Notes under the pieces: generated by a model
Database searches by the model: none
What the model was told of the DNA's origin: nothing
Seen by the model: the letters and a program-made list of their open reading frames with translations, nothing else
Assembly (NCBI GenBank): GCA_944376715.1
Contig: CALWDO010000005.1
Span: forward strand, 1-64,000
Source: an uncultured Lachnoclostridium sp.
GTDB lineage: Bacteria > Bacillota > Clostridia > Lachnospirales > Lachnospiraceae
Length of the DNA stretch: 64,000 nucleotides
Direction of reading: 5' to 3'
Shown here: positions 44,601 through 52,485 of the stretch, piece by piece
Numbering within the stretch: position 1 is the stretch's first letter
Layout of the letters: each line of letters opens with the position of its first letter
Program-made: the position numbers and the translations under genes

Positions 44601-45404
44601 ATGGACGTAAAACAAGAACTCGCCCGGAAAGCAGGGCGTTCCGAGAAAAAGGATATCACGCTGACGAAAAACATGAGCATTGCGGATCTGATCCGTGCCA
44701 TGGAACCAGAGATCAAAAAGGCGCTTCCAAGTGTGTTGACGCCGGAACGGTTTACACGGATGGCACTGTCGGCGCTGAATACTACGCCGAAGCTGCAGGA
44801 ATGCACTCAGATGAGTTTCCTTGCGGCGCTTATGAATGCGGCACAGCTGGGGCTGGAGCCGAACACCCCGTTGGGACAGGCATACCTGATCCCCTATAAC
44901 AATCATGGCACCTTGGAATGCCAATTCCAGATCGGTTATAAAGGGCTTTTGGATCTGGCCTATCGGAATGAAAATGTTCAGACGGTCCAGGCTCATTGCG
45001 TCTACAAGAATGATCAGTTTTCCTATGAACTGGGGCTGAACCCGGATCTGCGCCATGTGCCGGAACTGTTGGACCGCGGGGAGATGTACGCGGTGTATGC
45101 TGTTTTCCGTTTGAAAAATGGTGGGTTTGGATTTGAGGTCATGAGCAAGGCAGACGTTGACCGGCATGCGCGGAAATATTCCAAGGCGATCGATGCGGCA
45201 TACAGTCCCTGGAAGACCAACTATGAAGAGATGGCCAAGAAAACAGCAATCCGGCAGGTGCTGAAGTATGCCCCTATGAAGACAGACTTTGTACGGGCCA
45301 TGGCGGTAGACGGTGCGATCCAGGAAGAGATCGGAGTGGACATGAGTGAAGTGGAACGCCAACAGGCGGTTTCCGAAAGTGAATATCAGGAAGTGGAGGA
45401 GTAG
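44601..45404 (+). CDS. recT: RecT-family single-strand annealing protein
   Basis: 267 aa. PSVLTPERFTRMALSAL, MSFLAALMNAAQLGLEPN and GYKGLLDLAYRNENV are RecT blocks. Partner of the YqaJ exonuclease just upstream. ATG 44601 has an AAGGAAGG SD; the reading upstream to 44502 crosses the terminator. DUF5688 follows by 4 bases. Confidence 0.94.
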   Translation: MDVKQELARKAGRSEKKDITLTKNMSIADLIRAMEPEIKKALPSVLTPERFTRMALSALNTTPKLQECTQMSFLAALMNAAQLGLEPNTPLGQAYLIPYNNHGTLECQFQIGYKGLLDLAYRNENVQTVQAHCVYKNDQFSYELGLNPDLRHVPELLDRGEMYAVYAVFRLKNGGFGFEVMSKADVDRHARKYSKAIDAAYSPWKTNYEEMAKKTAIRQVLKYAPMKTDFVRAMAVDGAIQEEIGVDMSEVERQQAVSESEYQEVEE

Positions 45405-45408
45405 AACG

Positions 45409-46308
45409 ATGACGGAAGAAAGAAAAGAAAGGATTACAGCTTTGACCAGTCTGAAATTGGAAGACTTTATAGTGAGCAGACATTTGATTGAGAAGAATAA
45501 CAGTACTTACAGGGAGGGAATTGGTTTCCGAAGATCAGGACAGCGCAATGGTCCGATTGTGTACTGGGATGACATTCTGGCGCACTGTGGTGAAGAATGT
45601 GATGACGACACAATGGTGGACTGTATCATCGGTATTGTAACGCCATATCTGGATCTTAACACGGACCCGCAGGAAATTTACTGTTGGGAGAAAAGCAAAG
45701 ACAGAGTCCTGCCAAAGTTAATCAACGCCGAACGGAATCAGGAGCGGCTGGAAAATCTGGTGCATCGAAAGTACCTGGATCTGGCTGAAATATACTGTAC
45801 AAAAATGACAGTAGGGGATAGCCAGCAGGGATATGTAGAGGTGACTCGTGAAATGCTTGAAGAATGGGGAATTGACCAGGAGACTCTGGAAAGACAAGCG
45901 GCGGAAAACATGAAGGCACAGGGATACAGATTATATTCAATGGAGGAAATGCTGGGTGGCTTTATGCCGACAAAAATTGATACGGAGACTGAAAAAGTTC
46001 CGCTACAGATCCTTACGAACAGAGAAGGTATCTTGGGTGCGGCGATTCTGGCAAATCTGGAACTTTTAAAGGAGGTAATCGGTGATAAGATGGGTGCCTG
46101 CTATCTCTTGCCAAGCAGTGTGCACGAACTGATTGTTTGTCCGGCGGAATCGTGGATGGATGCGGAAGGTCTCCGGGAAGTTGTAAAGGAAGTGAATCAG
46201 AATGTAGTGGGTGAGACGGATTATTTATCGGATAGTATATATGTATATAAGGCCATGTTTGATCAAGTACAAATATATATGGGACAAGAAAACGATAATT
46301 TTGTATAA
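45409..46308 (+). CDS. DUF5688-type protein
   Basis: 299 aa. YREGIGFRRSGQRNGPIVYW, IYCTKMTVGDSQQGYVEVTR, NREGILGAAILANLELLKEV and CYLLPSSVHELIVCP match what I recall as DUF5688, a Lachnospiraceae family of unknown function, frequent on mobile elements. ATG 45409 has an AGGAG SD at good spacing. It is the last gene before the AT-rich cassette. Confidence 0.8.
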   Translation: MTEERKERITALTSLKLEDFIVSRHLIEKNNSTYREGIGFRRSGQRNGPIVYWDDILAHCGEECDDDTMVDCIIGIVTPYLDLNTDPQEIYCWEKSKDRVLPKLINAERNQERLENLVHRKYLDLAEIYCTKMTVGDSQQGYVEVTREMLEEWGIDQETLERQAAENMKAQGYRLYSMEEMLGGFMPTKIDTETEKVPLQILTNREGILGAAILANLELLKEVIGDKMGACYLLPSSVHELIVCPAESWMDAEGLREVVKEVNQNVVGETDYLSDSIYVYKAMFDQVQIYMGQENDNFV

Positions 46309-46352
46309 TACAATTATAAGAAAATTATTGAGAAGTAATGTTTTTATTAATT

Positions 46353-46384
46353 TTAAACAGTTGGGAATCTTCCCAACTGTTTAA
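46353..46384. repeat. 32-base near-perfect palindrome, left edge of the AAA cassette
   Basis: Fifteen-base arms TTAAACAGTTGGGAA and TTCCCAACTGTTTAA with a two-base centre. No T run follows on either strand, so an operator or a boundary is as likely as a terminator. Confidence 0.85.
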
Positions 46385-46406
46385 AAAGTAGTAGGAGGAG
46401 AGGACT

Positions 46407-47000
46407 ATGCCGCGAAAATCGAATGAACAGAAGATTTTACTGTTTGGATTGAGAGGAGATGAGCGTTCGTTTTATTATAAGCATTTTAAAATTGACAAGA
46501 ATAGAAAAAGGCTCATCTCGTTTGATCGGGCATTGGATGAGGCGATAAAGAGAGATATAGTTTATGACTTGATTTGTTTCCTTAGAGCAAATACAGATGA
46601 AAAAAAGTCAGTCTCATCATTGAGAACTTCACACAGTAGCGATTGGAAAGATTATTTTTTAACTTCACAATTTTTGACTATGGTTGGAGCAACACATGGA
46701 GCAATAGTGGAAAACATCGACGACGAAAAAGTTTTTAAAAATCCAATGGCTATTATTATTCTTGCATATAAATACATTTTAAATCAGCCAGATATTGATA
46801 TAAATCAGCATATCTGGGATACGCTGGAGCTCGCTTTGACAGAATTGGACAATGGTCAACAAGAAAACGAAATTCAAGACTATCAATGGCAAATAAAAGC
46901 TAATTTACGAAATAGGGGCACAACTTATGGATGGAAGCTATCTTCCATCCAGGACTGTCAAAAGATTGAGTACGCAAGATTTATTTTCTTTATGGCATGA
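46407..47000 (+). CDS. Hypothetical protein, first gene of the AT-rich cassette
   Basis: 197 aa, AT-rich codons unlike the neighbours. SD GTAGGAGGAG. Helical, soluble, blocks GLRGDERSFYYKHFKIDKN and VGATHGAIVENIDDE. No family recognised. Its last 74 bases overlap the AAA+ gene, implying coupled expression and a shared task. Confidence 0.75.
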   Translation: MPRKSNEQKILLFGLRGDERSFYYKHFKIDKNRKRLISFDRALDEAIKRDIVYDLICFLRANTDEKKSVSSLRTSHSSDWKDYFLTSQFLTMVGATHGAIVENIDDEKVFKNPMAIIILAYKYILNQPDIDINQHIWDTLELALTELDNGQQENEIQDYQWQIKANLRNRGTTYGWKLSSIQDCQKIEYARFIFFMA

Positions 47001-48450
47001 AATTGCAGATGCGGGGCTTTCTACTAGAGTAAGGAGCTTGTTGTTGGAGCGCCTTCAGCAATCTGCTGCGTGCGCTGAAAGGGAAATAATGTATGAGGTA
47101 GAGACGCCGGGTCTCTACCTCATAGATGGGAAAAATCCTGTTTATGCCGTTGGGAATCAGATACTATTTCCAAAATCTCAAGCCATACCCAATCTTGAGT
47201 TGAATGATGAAATGAAAGGGCATGCTTGGAATTTATCCGAGGATATACTTGTTCGCACAGACTTATTAAAAAATTATGTAGAATTAGCTCCCGGCGTAAG
47301 TGTGATATTACTTTATGCAATTCTACTAGCTGCGATTAAACCGCTTCTTGTTAGTATGGGTTATATTCCATCCACAAATCTTATTATATATGGGGAGTCG
47401 GGGACCGGGAAGACATTGTTAGCGCGTACTATGTGTATGCTTACAAAAGATATGGAATCCTTTACATGGGCAAGTGTGTTAAACGACAAAAAAAATGAAA
47501 CTTTACGCAGACTAAAAAAAGCGTTTGGATTTGTATTTGTACTTGATGACTTCCATCCAGTGGCGGCAGGATATAATCAAAAACGCCAATTGGAACTAAT
47601 GAACGCAACTCTTCGTTTTGTGGAAAGTAATGCTGAAAGTCCTGTGCTTGTTGTTACTGCAGAGTATTTGGATGGGAGTTATTCTATGCAAGATCGCTTG
47701 CTCCAGATTCAGTTGTCAGAAATTAATGTAGAAGTATTAAAAAAGATTCAGAATAATATTGATCTTTTACCTAGAATTGCCAGAAATTTTGCACAGACTC
47801 TACTTGATAATTATACAGGGATAACAGAAATGATTAAAGAGTTTTACGAAAAATCTGTAATATCCCACAAATTGATCAGTAGAGAGGATAGACAGAGTGC
47901 AGAGCTTTTGATGGTAGCGGATCTATATGAAAAATATATGGGCGAAAGTCATCAGGAGGAACTAAGAGAGGCATTGAAAATGCAGATACAAATACAAAAG
48001 AAACATATGAGACTGGTAAAAAGTCAAAATAGTACAGACTATATTGCTTTGTTGTACAAATTGATCCAGGAAGATAAAGTGTATAAAATATGTTCAGACA
48101 TGATTGACGAGTACAAATTGTTGCCAACCCAAATATTTCTTAAGGATGGCAATGCTATCTACATGACAAAGGTGGCTCTGAAATATGGATTAGGTAAGTA
48201 TTATGATGAAAAGACAGCTGCAGGGCTTGTCAAAAAAGTAATAGAGGATCTTAAAGAAAATGATCTGTTATTGCAGGATCGAGACACTACTTGTAAAAAG
48301 TTTCTGGGTGTGCGTCATTTGTGTATATCACTTTATGCGCTAAAAGGTTATATGTCTGTACGTTCATATGGAAAAAGGAGGAGTAAATTTATGTATTTGG
48401 CTGATCTAGAACTGGAAAACATACTAAGACACAGGAAGGTGCGTTTTTAG
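46927..48450 (+). CDS. AAA+/P-loop ATPase of unknown role
   Basis: 507 aa. N-terminal helical part, a hydrophobic helix (about 127-146), Walker A GESGTGKT (156-163), Walker B FVFVLDDFH (about 210-216), sensor-like VLVVTAEY, and a C-terminal part (about 400-500) with a winged-helix look ending KKFLGVRHLCISLYALKGYM. It faintly recalls DUF927-type element helicases, but I would not assign it. It overlaps the upstream gene and ends just before a 40-base palindrome. Confidence 0.8.
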   Translation: MDGSYLPSRTVKRLSTQDLFSLWHEIADAGLSTRVRSLLLERLQQSAACAEREIMYEVETPGLYLIDGKNPVYAVGNQILFPKSQAIPNLELNDEMKGHAWNLSEDILVRTDLLKNYVELAPGVSVILLYAILLAAIKPLLVSMGYIPSTNLIIYGESGTGKTLLARTMCMLTKDMESFTWASVLNDKKNETLRRLKKAFGFVFVLDDFHPVAAGYNQKRQLELMNATLRFVESNAESPVLVVTAEYLDGSYSMQDRLLQIQLSEINVEVLKKIQNNIDLLPRIARNFAQTLLDNYTGITEMIKEFYEKSVISHKLISREDRQSAELLMVADLYEKYMGESHQEELREALKMQIQIQKKHMRLVKSQNSTDYIALLYKLIQEDKVYKICSDMIDEYKLLPTQIFLKDGNAIYMTKVALKYGLGKYYDEKTAAGLVKKVIEDLKENDLLLQDRDTTCKKFLGVRHLCISLYALKGYMSVRSYGKRRSKFMYLADLELENILRHRKVRF

Positions 48451-48461
48451 GTATAAATTGT

Positions 48462-48501
48462 ATTCCTGTCTCGTATTCTATATAGAATACGAGACAGGAA
48501 T
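48462..48501. repeat. 40-base perfect palindrome, right edge of the AAA cassette
   Basis: Arms ATTCCTGTCTCGTATTCTAT and its exact complement meet with no spacer. No T run follows. It lies 12 bases after the AAA+ stop. Confidence 0.92.
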
Positions 48502-48555
48502 TGTAAACAAATAATGAGTTTGCAAAATTTGAATTTAAGGCAGGAGAGAAAAAGT

Positions 48556-48669
48556 ATGAATATCTACATCATCCACCGTGAATTTTCCAACAAGCAATCT
48601 GCCGACTCCGCAGTCAGCAGAGCGATCCGCAATCACTTGAAAACCAACCAGCAGAGGGAAAGCCAATGA
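48556..48669 (+). CDS. 37-aa leader protein upstream of the serine recombinase
   Basis: MNIYIIHREFSNKQSADSAV then SRAIRNHLKTNQQRESQ. SD GGCAGGAGAG. The stop codon lies in the loop of a terminator, so translation of this small frame could decide whether the hairpin forms and thus recombinase expression. No family recognised. Confidence 0.6.
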   Translation: MNIYIIHREFSNKQSADSAVSRAIRNHLKTNQQRESQ

Positions 48670-48683
48670 GCTTTCCCTTTTTA
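48656..48683 (+). terminator. Attenuator-like terminator before the recombinase gene
   Basis: GGGAAAGC (48657-48664) pairs perfectly with GCTTTCCC (48671-48678), then TTTTT. The loop contains the TGA stop of the 37-aa frame. Confidence 0.8.
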
Positions 48684-48701
48684 CTCCAAGGAGGAACTTG
48701 A

Positions 48702-50309
48702 ATGAAGACCTTAACGGCTATTTACTGCCGTCTTTCCAAGGAGGACGGCGATAAGGAAGAATCCAACAGCATCGAATCCCAGCGCCGGATCTTGAACGCA
48801 TACATAGCAGATCATTCAGATCTGGAATTATATCAGGAGTATGTGGACGACGGATATACAGGGACAAACTTCCGAAGACCCGGATTTCAGAGCATGCTCA
48901 TAGATGCTCAGGAGAAAAAGTTCTCTTGTATTATTGTAAAAGATCTGAGCCGTCTCGGCCGCAATTACCTGGAGACCGGGCGATATACGCAGCAAATATT
49001 TCCGCAGCTGGGAATCCGTTTCATTGCCATCAATGATAATGTGGATACGGAAAGGGATAGCCAGCAGGGATTTGACATGATGCTGCCGATCCGCAATATT
49101 TTCAACGAGAGCTATTCCCAGGATATATCCCGAAAAGTACAGTCCAGCTTCAAGGCAATGCAGAAAGCCGGAGCTTTCTGTGGCTCTCATACCAGTTATG
49201 GATATCACAAGAATCCGGCGGATAAACATAAGCTGGTGATCGATCCGTACGCGGCGGCGGTGGTGAAAGACATCTATTCTTGGTACTTATCCGGCATGGG
49301 GCAAAGATCGATCGCTGCGCGGCTGAATAAAATGGGTATTTCCTGTCCTTCTATATATAAGAAGGAAAACGGTGAAAACTATCGAAACAACCATCGACTG
49401 GAGACGACATCGTACTGGACCTACAGTACGGTTCACCGAATACTGCAGAATGCGATGTACAAAGGCTCTATGGTGCAGAATAAGACGATCCGAAGAATGA
49501 GAGGAAGGGCAAAGACGCGTCCAAAAGAGGAATGGATCATCGTGGACGGAACCCATGAGGCGATCATAGATCCAGAAACATGGGAACGGGTTCAGGAATT
49601 GTTAAAAAAGAGAACCCGTGTCAATGACTTTCATCAAAACGTCAGTATTTTCGCAGGCTTTCTAAAATGTGCGGATTGTGGCCGTGCCATGGTAAAGCGT
49701 AAAAGTAAGGGGGAGTATCTATATAGCTGCGGAGCATACTCCAGATCCGGAACAAAAGTGTGTACCAGCCATTCTATCTGCCATAGCGTTTTAGAAAAGA
49801 TTATACTTGATGATATCAATACTGTGATCGCAAATGTGGAAGATATAAAAAGTCTGGTAGAGAATCAGTGCAAAGAAGGTCATACCGGCGTCGGACAGAT
49901 AGAAAAAGAGATCCAACAGGTTAAAGAAAAGCTGCAGAAAACAGAACGGATGAAACGGGAGATATACCTGGACTATAAAGAAGGATTGCTGTCGAAAGAA
50001 GAATATTTGAATATGCGGGAAGAGTATCAAAGCCAGGAAGAATTCCTACATTCAAAACTGGAGAAATTTACGGAACAAAGTCAGGAAGAACCGGAAAAGA
50101 TTCTGGACTCACCATGGATTCAAAATCTTCTTGCGAGAAAACATATCGACGAACTGGACCGGGAGACGATTGTGGAATTTATCGAACAAATAGAGGTCGG
50201 AGAGAAAAATGAGAATCATGAGCAGAAGATTACGATTCATTACCTGTTTTCTGACGAACTGAAGGACTTGTTCCAGATCTTCTACAAAGACGGCGGAAAG
50301 AACACGTAA
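48702..50309 (+). CDS. Large serine recombinase (element integrase/excisionase)
   Basis: 535 aa. N-terminal resolvase domain TAIYCRLSKED with catalytic Ser12 and IVKDLSRLGRNYLETGRY; recombinase domain with YGYHKNPADKHKLVIDPYA; zinc ribbon CADCGRAM with YSCGAYSRSG and KVC; then a coiled coil (about 395-480). Same class as TndX/TnpX and the skin recombinase SpoIVCA. It is the only full recombinase in the element, so it most likely made the pdaB insertion. SD AAGGAGG. It is 1.8 kb from the right end. Confidence 0.95.
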   Translation: MKTLTAIYCRLSKEDGDKEESNSIESQRRILNAYIADHSDLELYQEYVDDGYTGTNFRRPGFQSMLIDAQEKKFSCIIVKDLSRLGRNYLETGRYTQQIFPQLGIRFIAINDNVDTERDSQQGFDMMLPIRNIFNESYSQDISRKVQSSFKAMQKAGAFCGSHTSYGYHKNPADKHKLVIDPYAAAVVKDIYSWYLSGMGQRSIAARLNKMGISCPSIYKKENGENYRNNHRLETTSYWTYSTVHRILQNAMYKGSMVQNKTIRRMRGRAKTRPKEEWIIVDGTHEAIIDPETWERVQELLKKRTRVNDFHQNVSIFAGFLKCADCGRAMVKRKSKGEYLYSCGAYSRSGTKVCTSHSICHSVLEKIILDDINTVIANVEDIKSLVENQCKEGHTGVGQIEKEIQQVKEKLQKTERMKREIYLDYKEGLLSKEEYLNMREEYQSQEEFLHSKLEKFTEQSQEEPEKILDSPWIQNLLARKHIDELDRETIVEFIEQIEVGEKNENHEQKITIHYLFSDELKDLFQIFYKDGGKNT

Positions 50310-50380
50310 ATCCGATTGCTAAAAAGGCAGATTTCATCTATACTTTATAGTAGCATTCAGAAAGGCGGAAAGATGTATTT

Positions 50381-52084
50381 ATGAAGGGGAAAAAGCTGCT
50401 TCCAATAGGTATAGAAAATTTTACGAAACTTCGTACAGAAGATTTCTATTATATTGACAAGACCGGACTGATCAGCGAGCTGTTGTATAATTGGGCGCAG
50501 GTTACCTTGCTGCTCCGTCCCCGCCGTTTTGGAAAATCTCTGAACATGAACATGCTGAAAACGTTCTTTGAGATCGGATGTGACAAAGAATTGTTCGCGG
50601 GACTGAAAATATGGGAAGATCAGGAACTGTGCAAAAAATATATGGGGCGTTTTCCCGTGGTTTCACTTACCTTAAAAGGCGTGGATGGTCCCAATTATGA
50701 AACAGCACGGGGTATGCTTTGTTCGGAGATAAGAAATGAGGCCGCCAGATTCTCATTTCTGGAAACCAGTGAAGAATTGAATGTAAAGGATAAAGACGAC
50801 TATCGTTGCCTTTTATGGGGAGAGGCTGCAGAGGGGCTTCCATATATGCTGACGGATGAAACTCTGTATGGGAGCCTGAAGACGCTGACCAGACTGTTGG
50901 CGAAGCACTATAGGCAAGAGGTTATTCTGCTCATTGATGAGTATGATGTTCCGTTGGATAAGGCGTATCAAAACGGTTATTATGACGAAATGACAGATTT
51001 AATCAGGAATGTGTTTTCTCAGGTTTTGAAAACCAATGATTACCTTCAGTTTGCAGTGCTGACAGGTTGTCTGCGCATCTCCAAAGAGAGTATTTTTACC
51101 GGGCTGAATAATCTTCGTGTACTGACGGTTATGGACAGGCAGTTTGGTGAATATTTCGGTTTTACAGATCAGGAAGTGCGGGACATGCTTTCATATTATG
51201 GACAGATGGGCGCTTACAGCACTATGAAAGAATGGTATGACGGCTACCGGTTCGGCAACACAAATGTGTATTGCCCGTGGGATGTGGTGAATTACTGCTC
51301 GGATCTCCGGGCAGATCCCCATAACTGGCCCAAAGATTACTGGTCGAATACCAGCAGCAATAATATCGTGAGACGTCTGCTTCAGAAAGCGACGGCTGCT
51401 ACGAAGAGAGAAGTGGAGAATCTGATCGCCGGTGAGGGAATCTCAAAAAGTATACGGTCAGAACTGACATACCGGGATCTGGACGGTACAGTAGAAAATG
51501 TCTGGAGCGTTTTGCTTATGACCGGATATCTGACGCTGAAAAAACCTGCGGATGGCAGGACTGTGGAGTTGATAATTCCGAATCAGGAGATCAGGGAAAT
51601 CTTTATTACACAGATCAGGGAATGGTTTGAAGAACAGACAGCAGGCGACCAAAGAAAATTGAATGAGCTTTGCATGGCGTTTCAAAAAGGCGATGCGCAG
51701 ACCGTGGAGGATTTATTTAATGAATATTTGCGCAGAACCATCAGTATCCGTGATGCCGGAGCACGAAGGGACAGAAAGGAAAACTTCTACCATGGCATCC
51801 TTCTGGGACTTTTAGGCTACGCGGAGGATTGGATCGTTTCTTCTAATACAGAAGCGGGAGATGGGTATTGCGATATCCGGATTGAAGACGAGAAGCACAG
51901 AACTGGCATAGTGATCGAGATGAAATATGCGGAAGACGGAGATCTGGAGAAAGCATGCAGGAGAGCTATAGAGCAGATCGATGACAAAAATTATACAGAT
52001 ACATTCCTGAATGACGGAATGGAGACAGTACGGAAATACGGGATTGCATGTTATAAGAAGCGCTGCAAGGTTTTGATTGGGTAA
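50381..52084 (+). CDS. AAA-ATPase-like/PD-(D/E)XK nuclease family protein
   Basis: 567 aa. The N-terminal AAA-ATPase_like domain has IGIENFTKLRTEDFYYIDKT, a P-loop-like LLRPRRFGKSLN and LLIDEYDVPLD. The C-terminal PDDEXK_9-type domain shows DGYCDIRI and IVIEMKYAED. Such proteins are numerous in gut Clostridia and Bacteroides, role unknown, suspected in defence or element maintenance. It is the last gene of the element, ending 62 bases before the right core. Confidence 0.9.
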   Translation: MKGKKLLPIGIENFTKLRTEDFYYIDKTGLISELLYNWAQVTLLLRPRRFGKSLNMNMLKTFFEIGCDKELFAGLKIWEDQELCKKYMGRFPVVSLTLKGVDGPNYETARGMLCSEIRNEAARFSFLETSEELNVKDKDDYRCLLWGEAAEGLPYMLTDETLYGSLKTLTRLLAKHYRQEVILLIDEYDVPLDKAYQNGYYDEMTDLIRNVFSQVLKTNDYLQFAVLTGCLRISKESIFTGLNNLRVLTVMDRQFGEYFGFTDQEVRDMLSYYGQMGAYSTMKEWYDGYRFGNTNVYCPWDVVNYCSDLRADPHNWPKDYWSNTSSNNIVRRLLQKATAATKREVENLIAGEGISKSIRSELTYRDLDGTVENVWSVLLMTGYLTLKKPADGRTVELIIPNQEIREIFITQIREWFEEQTAGDQRKLNELCMAFQKGDAQTVEDLFNEYLRRTISIRDAGARRDRKENFYHGILLGLLGYAEDWIVSSNTEAGDGYCDIRIEDEKHRTGIVIEMKYAEDGDLEKACRRAIEQIDDKNYTDTFLNDGMETVRKYGIACYKKRCKVLIG

Positions 52085-52098
52085 GGATTAATCTTTTT

Positions 52099-52134
52099 GG
52101 ACCGGTACATAAACGAAGTGTACCGGTCCTTTTC
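52099..52134 (+). terminator. Intrinsic terminator at the right end of the element
   Basis: GGACCGGTACA (52099-52109) pairs with TGTACCGGTCC (52119-52129), then TTTT. It shields the flanking gene from element transcription. Confidence 0.9.
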
Positions 52135-52154
52135 CGCAATCACACATTTCCCCA
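52135..52154 (-). repeat. Right attachment site
   Basis: CCGCAATCACACA leads into the core TTTCCCCA (52147-52154). The part inside the element is an imperfect inverted copy of the left end (ATTGCGG/CCGCAAT outermost). Confidence 0.88.
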
Positions 52155-52337
52155 TGCCGCGTCAAAGCTCAGGGAAACTTTTGGCGTTTCTGTCTGGACG
52201 CAGTAGATCGGCAGCTTCCGGCTTTCCACCAGGGCAGAGGCTGGGACGGTGTCTTTGCCGAAAAATACTGTGCCAACCAGCACAACAGCCAGGCAGAGAG
52301 CGAGGATACCTGCTTTTGAGAGGAACAAATGTTTCAT
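52147..52337 (-). pseudogene. pdaB: 5' part of the split PdaB-type deacetylase gene
   Basis: 64 codons: a signal-anchor (about residues 8-28), then KVSLSFDAAWGN, the first NodB motif with a metal-binding Asp. In the present state the frame adds one Val and stops inside the element (TGA at 52140-52142). Joined to 28334-28918 at the shared 8 bp it gives ...DAAWGNDDTATLL..., the uninterrupted family motif. A sporulation-type promoter may lie upstream (52367-52397). Confidence 0.9.
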
Positions 52338-52366
52338 ATATACTCCGCAGGATATTTCTTGCTTCT

Positions 52367-52397
52367 ATGTGTATGAGATTTGCAAGGGAATCATGAC
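52367..52397 (-). promoter_or_regulatory. Possible sigma-E-type promoter of pdaB
   Basis: Reading leftward: GTCATGATT, 13 bases, CATACACAT. These resemble the -35 and -10 of mother-cell sigma-E promoters (CATACA core), with one mismatch at the end of the -10. Bacillus pdaB is sigma-E dependent, so it fits, but short motifs match by chance. Confidence 0.4.
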
Positions 52398-52419
52398 AAA
52401 TTGTTCGGCGCGGACTTCA

Positions 52420-52448
52420 TTGAAAACAGAAAAAGAATGCGGTATAAT
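52420..52448 (+). promoter_or_regulatory. Sigma-A-type promoter of the LCP gene
   Basis: TTGAAA (52420-52425), 17 bases, TATAAT (52443-52448), 37 bases before the LCP start. Confidence 0.8.
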
Positions 52449-52485
52449 AATACAACATTATTTTTGACAGTTTAGGAGATTAAAA

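Larger units (their letters stand above)
28911..52154. mobile_element. 23.2-kb integrative (probably mobilizable) element inserted in pdaB
   Basis: Bounded by the 8-bp direct repeat TTTCCCCA (28911-28918 and 52147-52154) where the deacetylase gene is cut. One repeat-to-repeat unit is 23,236 bp. Cargo and functions: large serine recombinase, two excisionase-like proteins, MobC, small relaxase, ParA/ParB, YqaJ, RecT, RadC-like, DUF932, DinB, AAA+ ATPase cassette, AAA/PD-(D/E)XK protein, P-type ATPase with two RCK proteins. No conjugation pore genes, so transfer would need a helper. Most genes point rightward. Confidence 0.92.
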
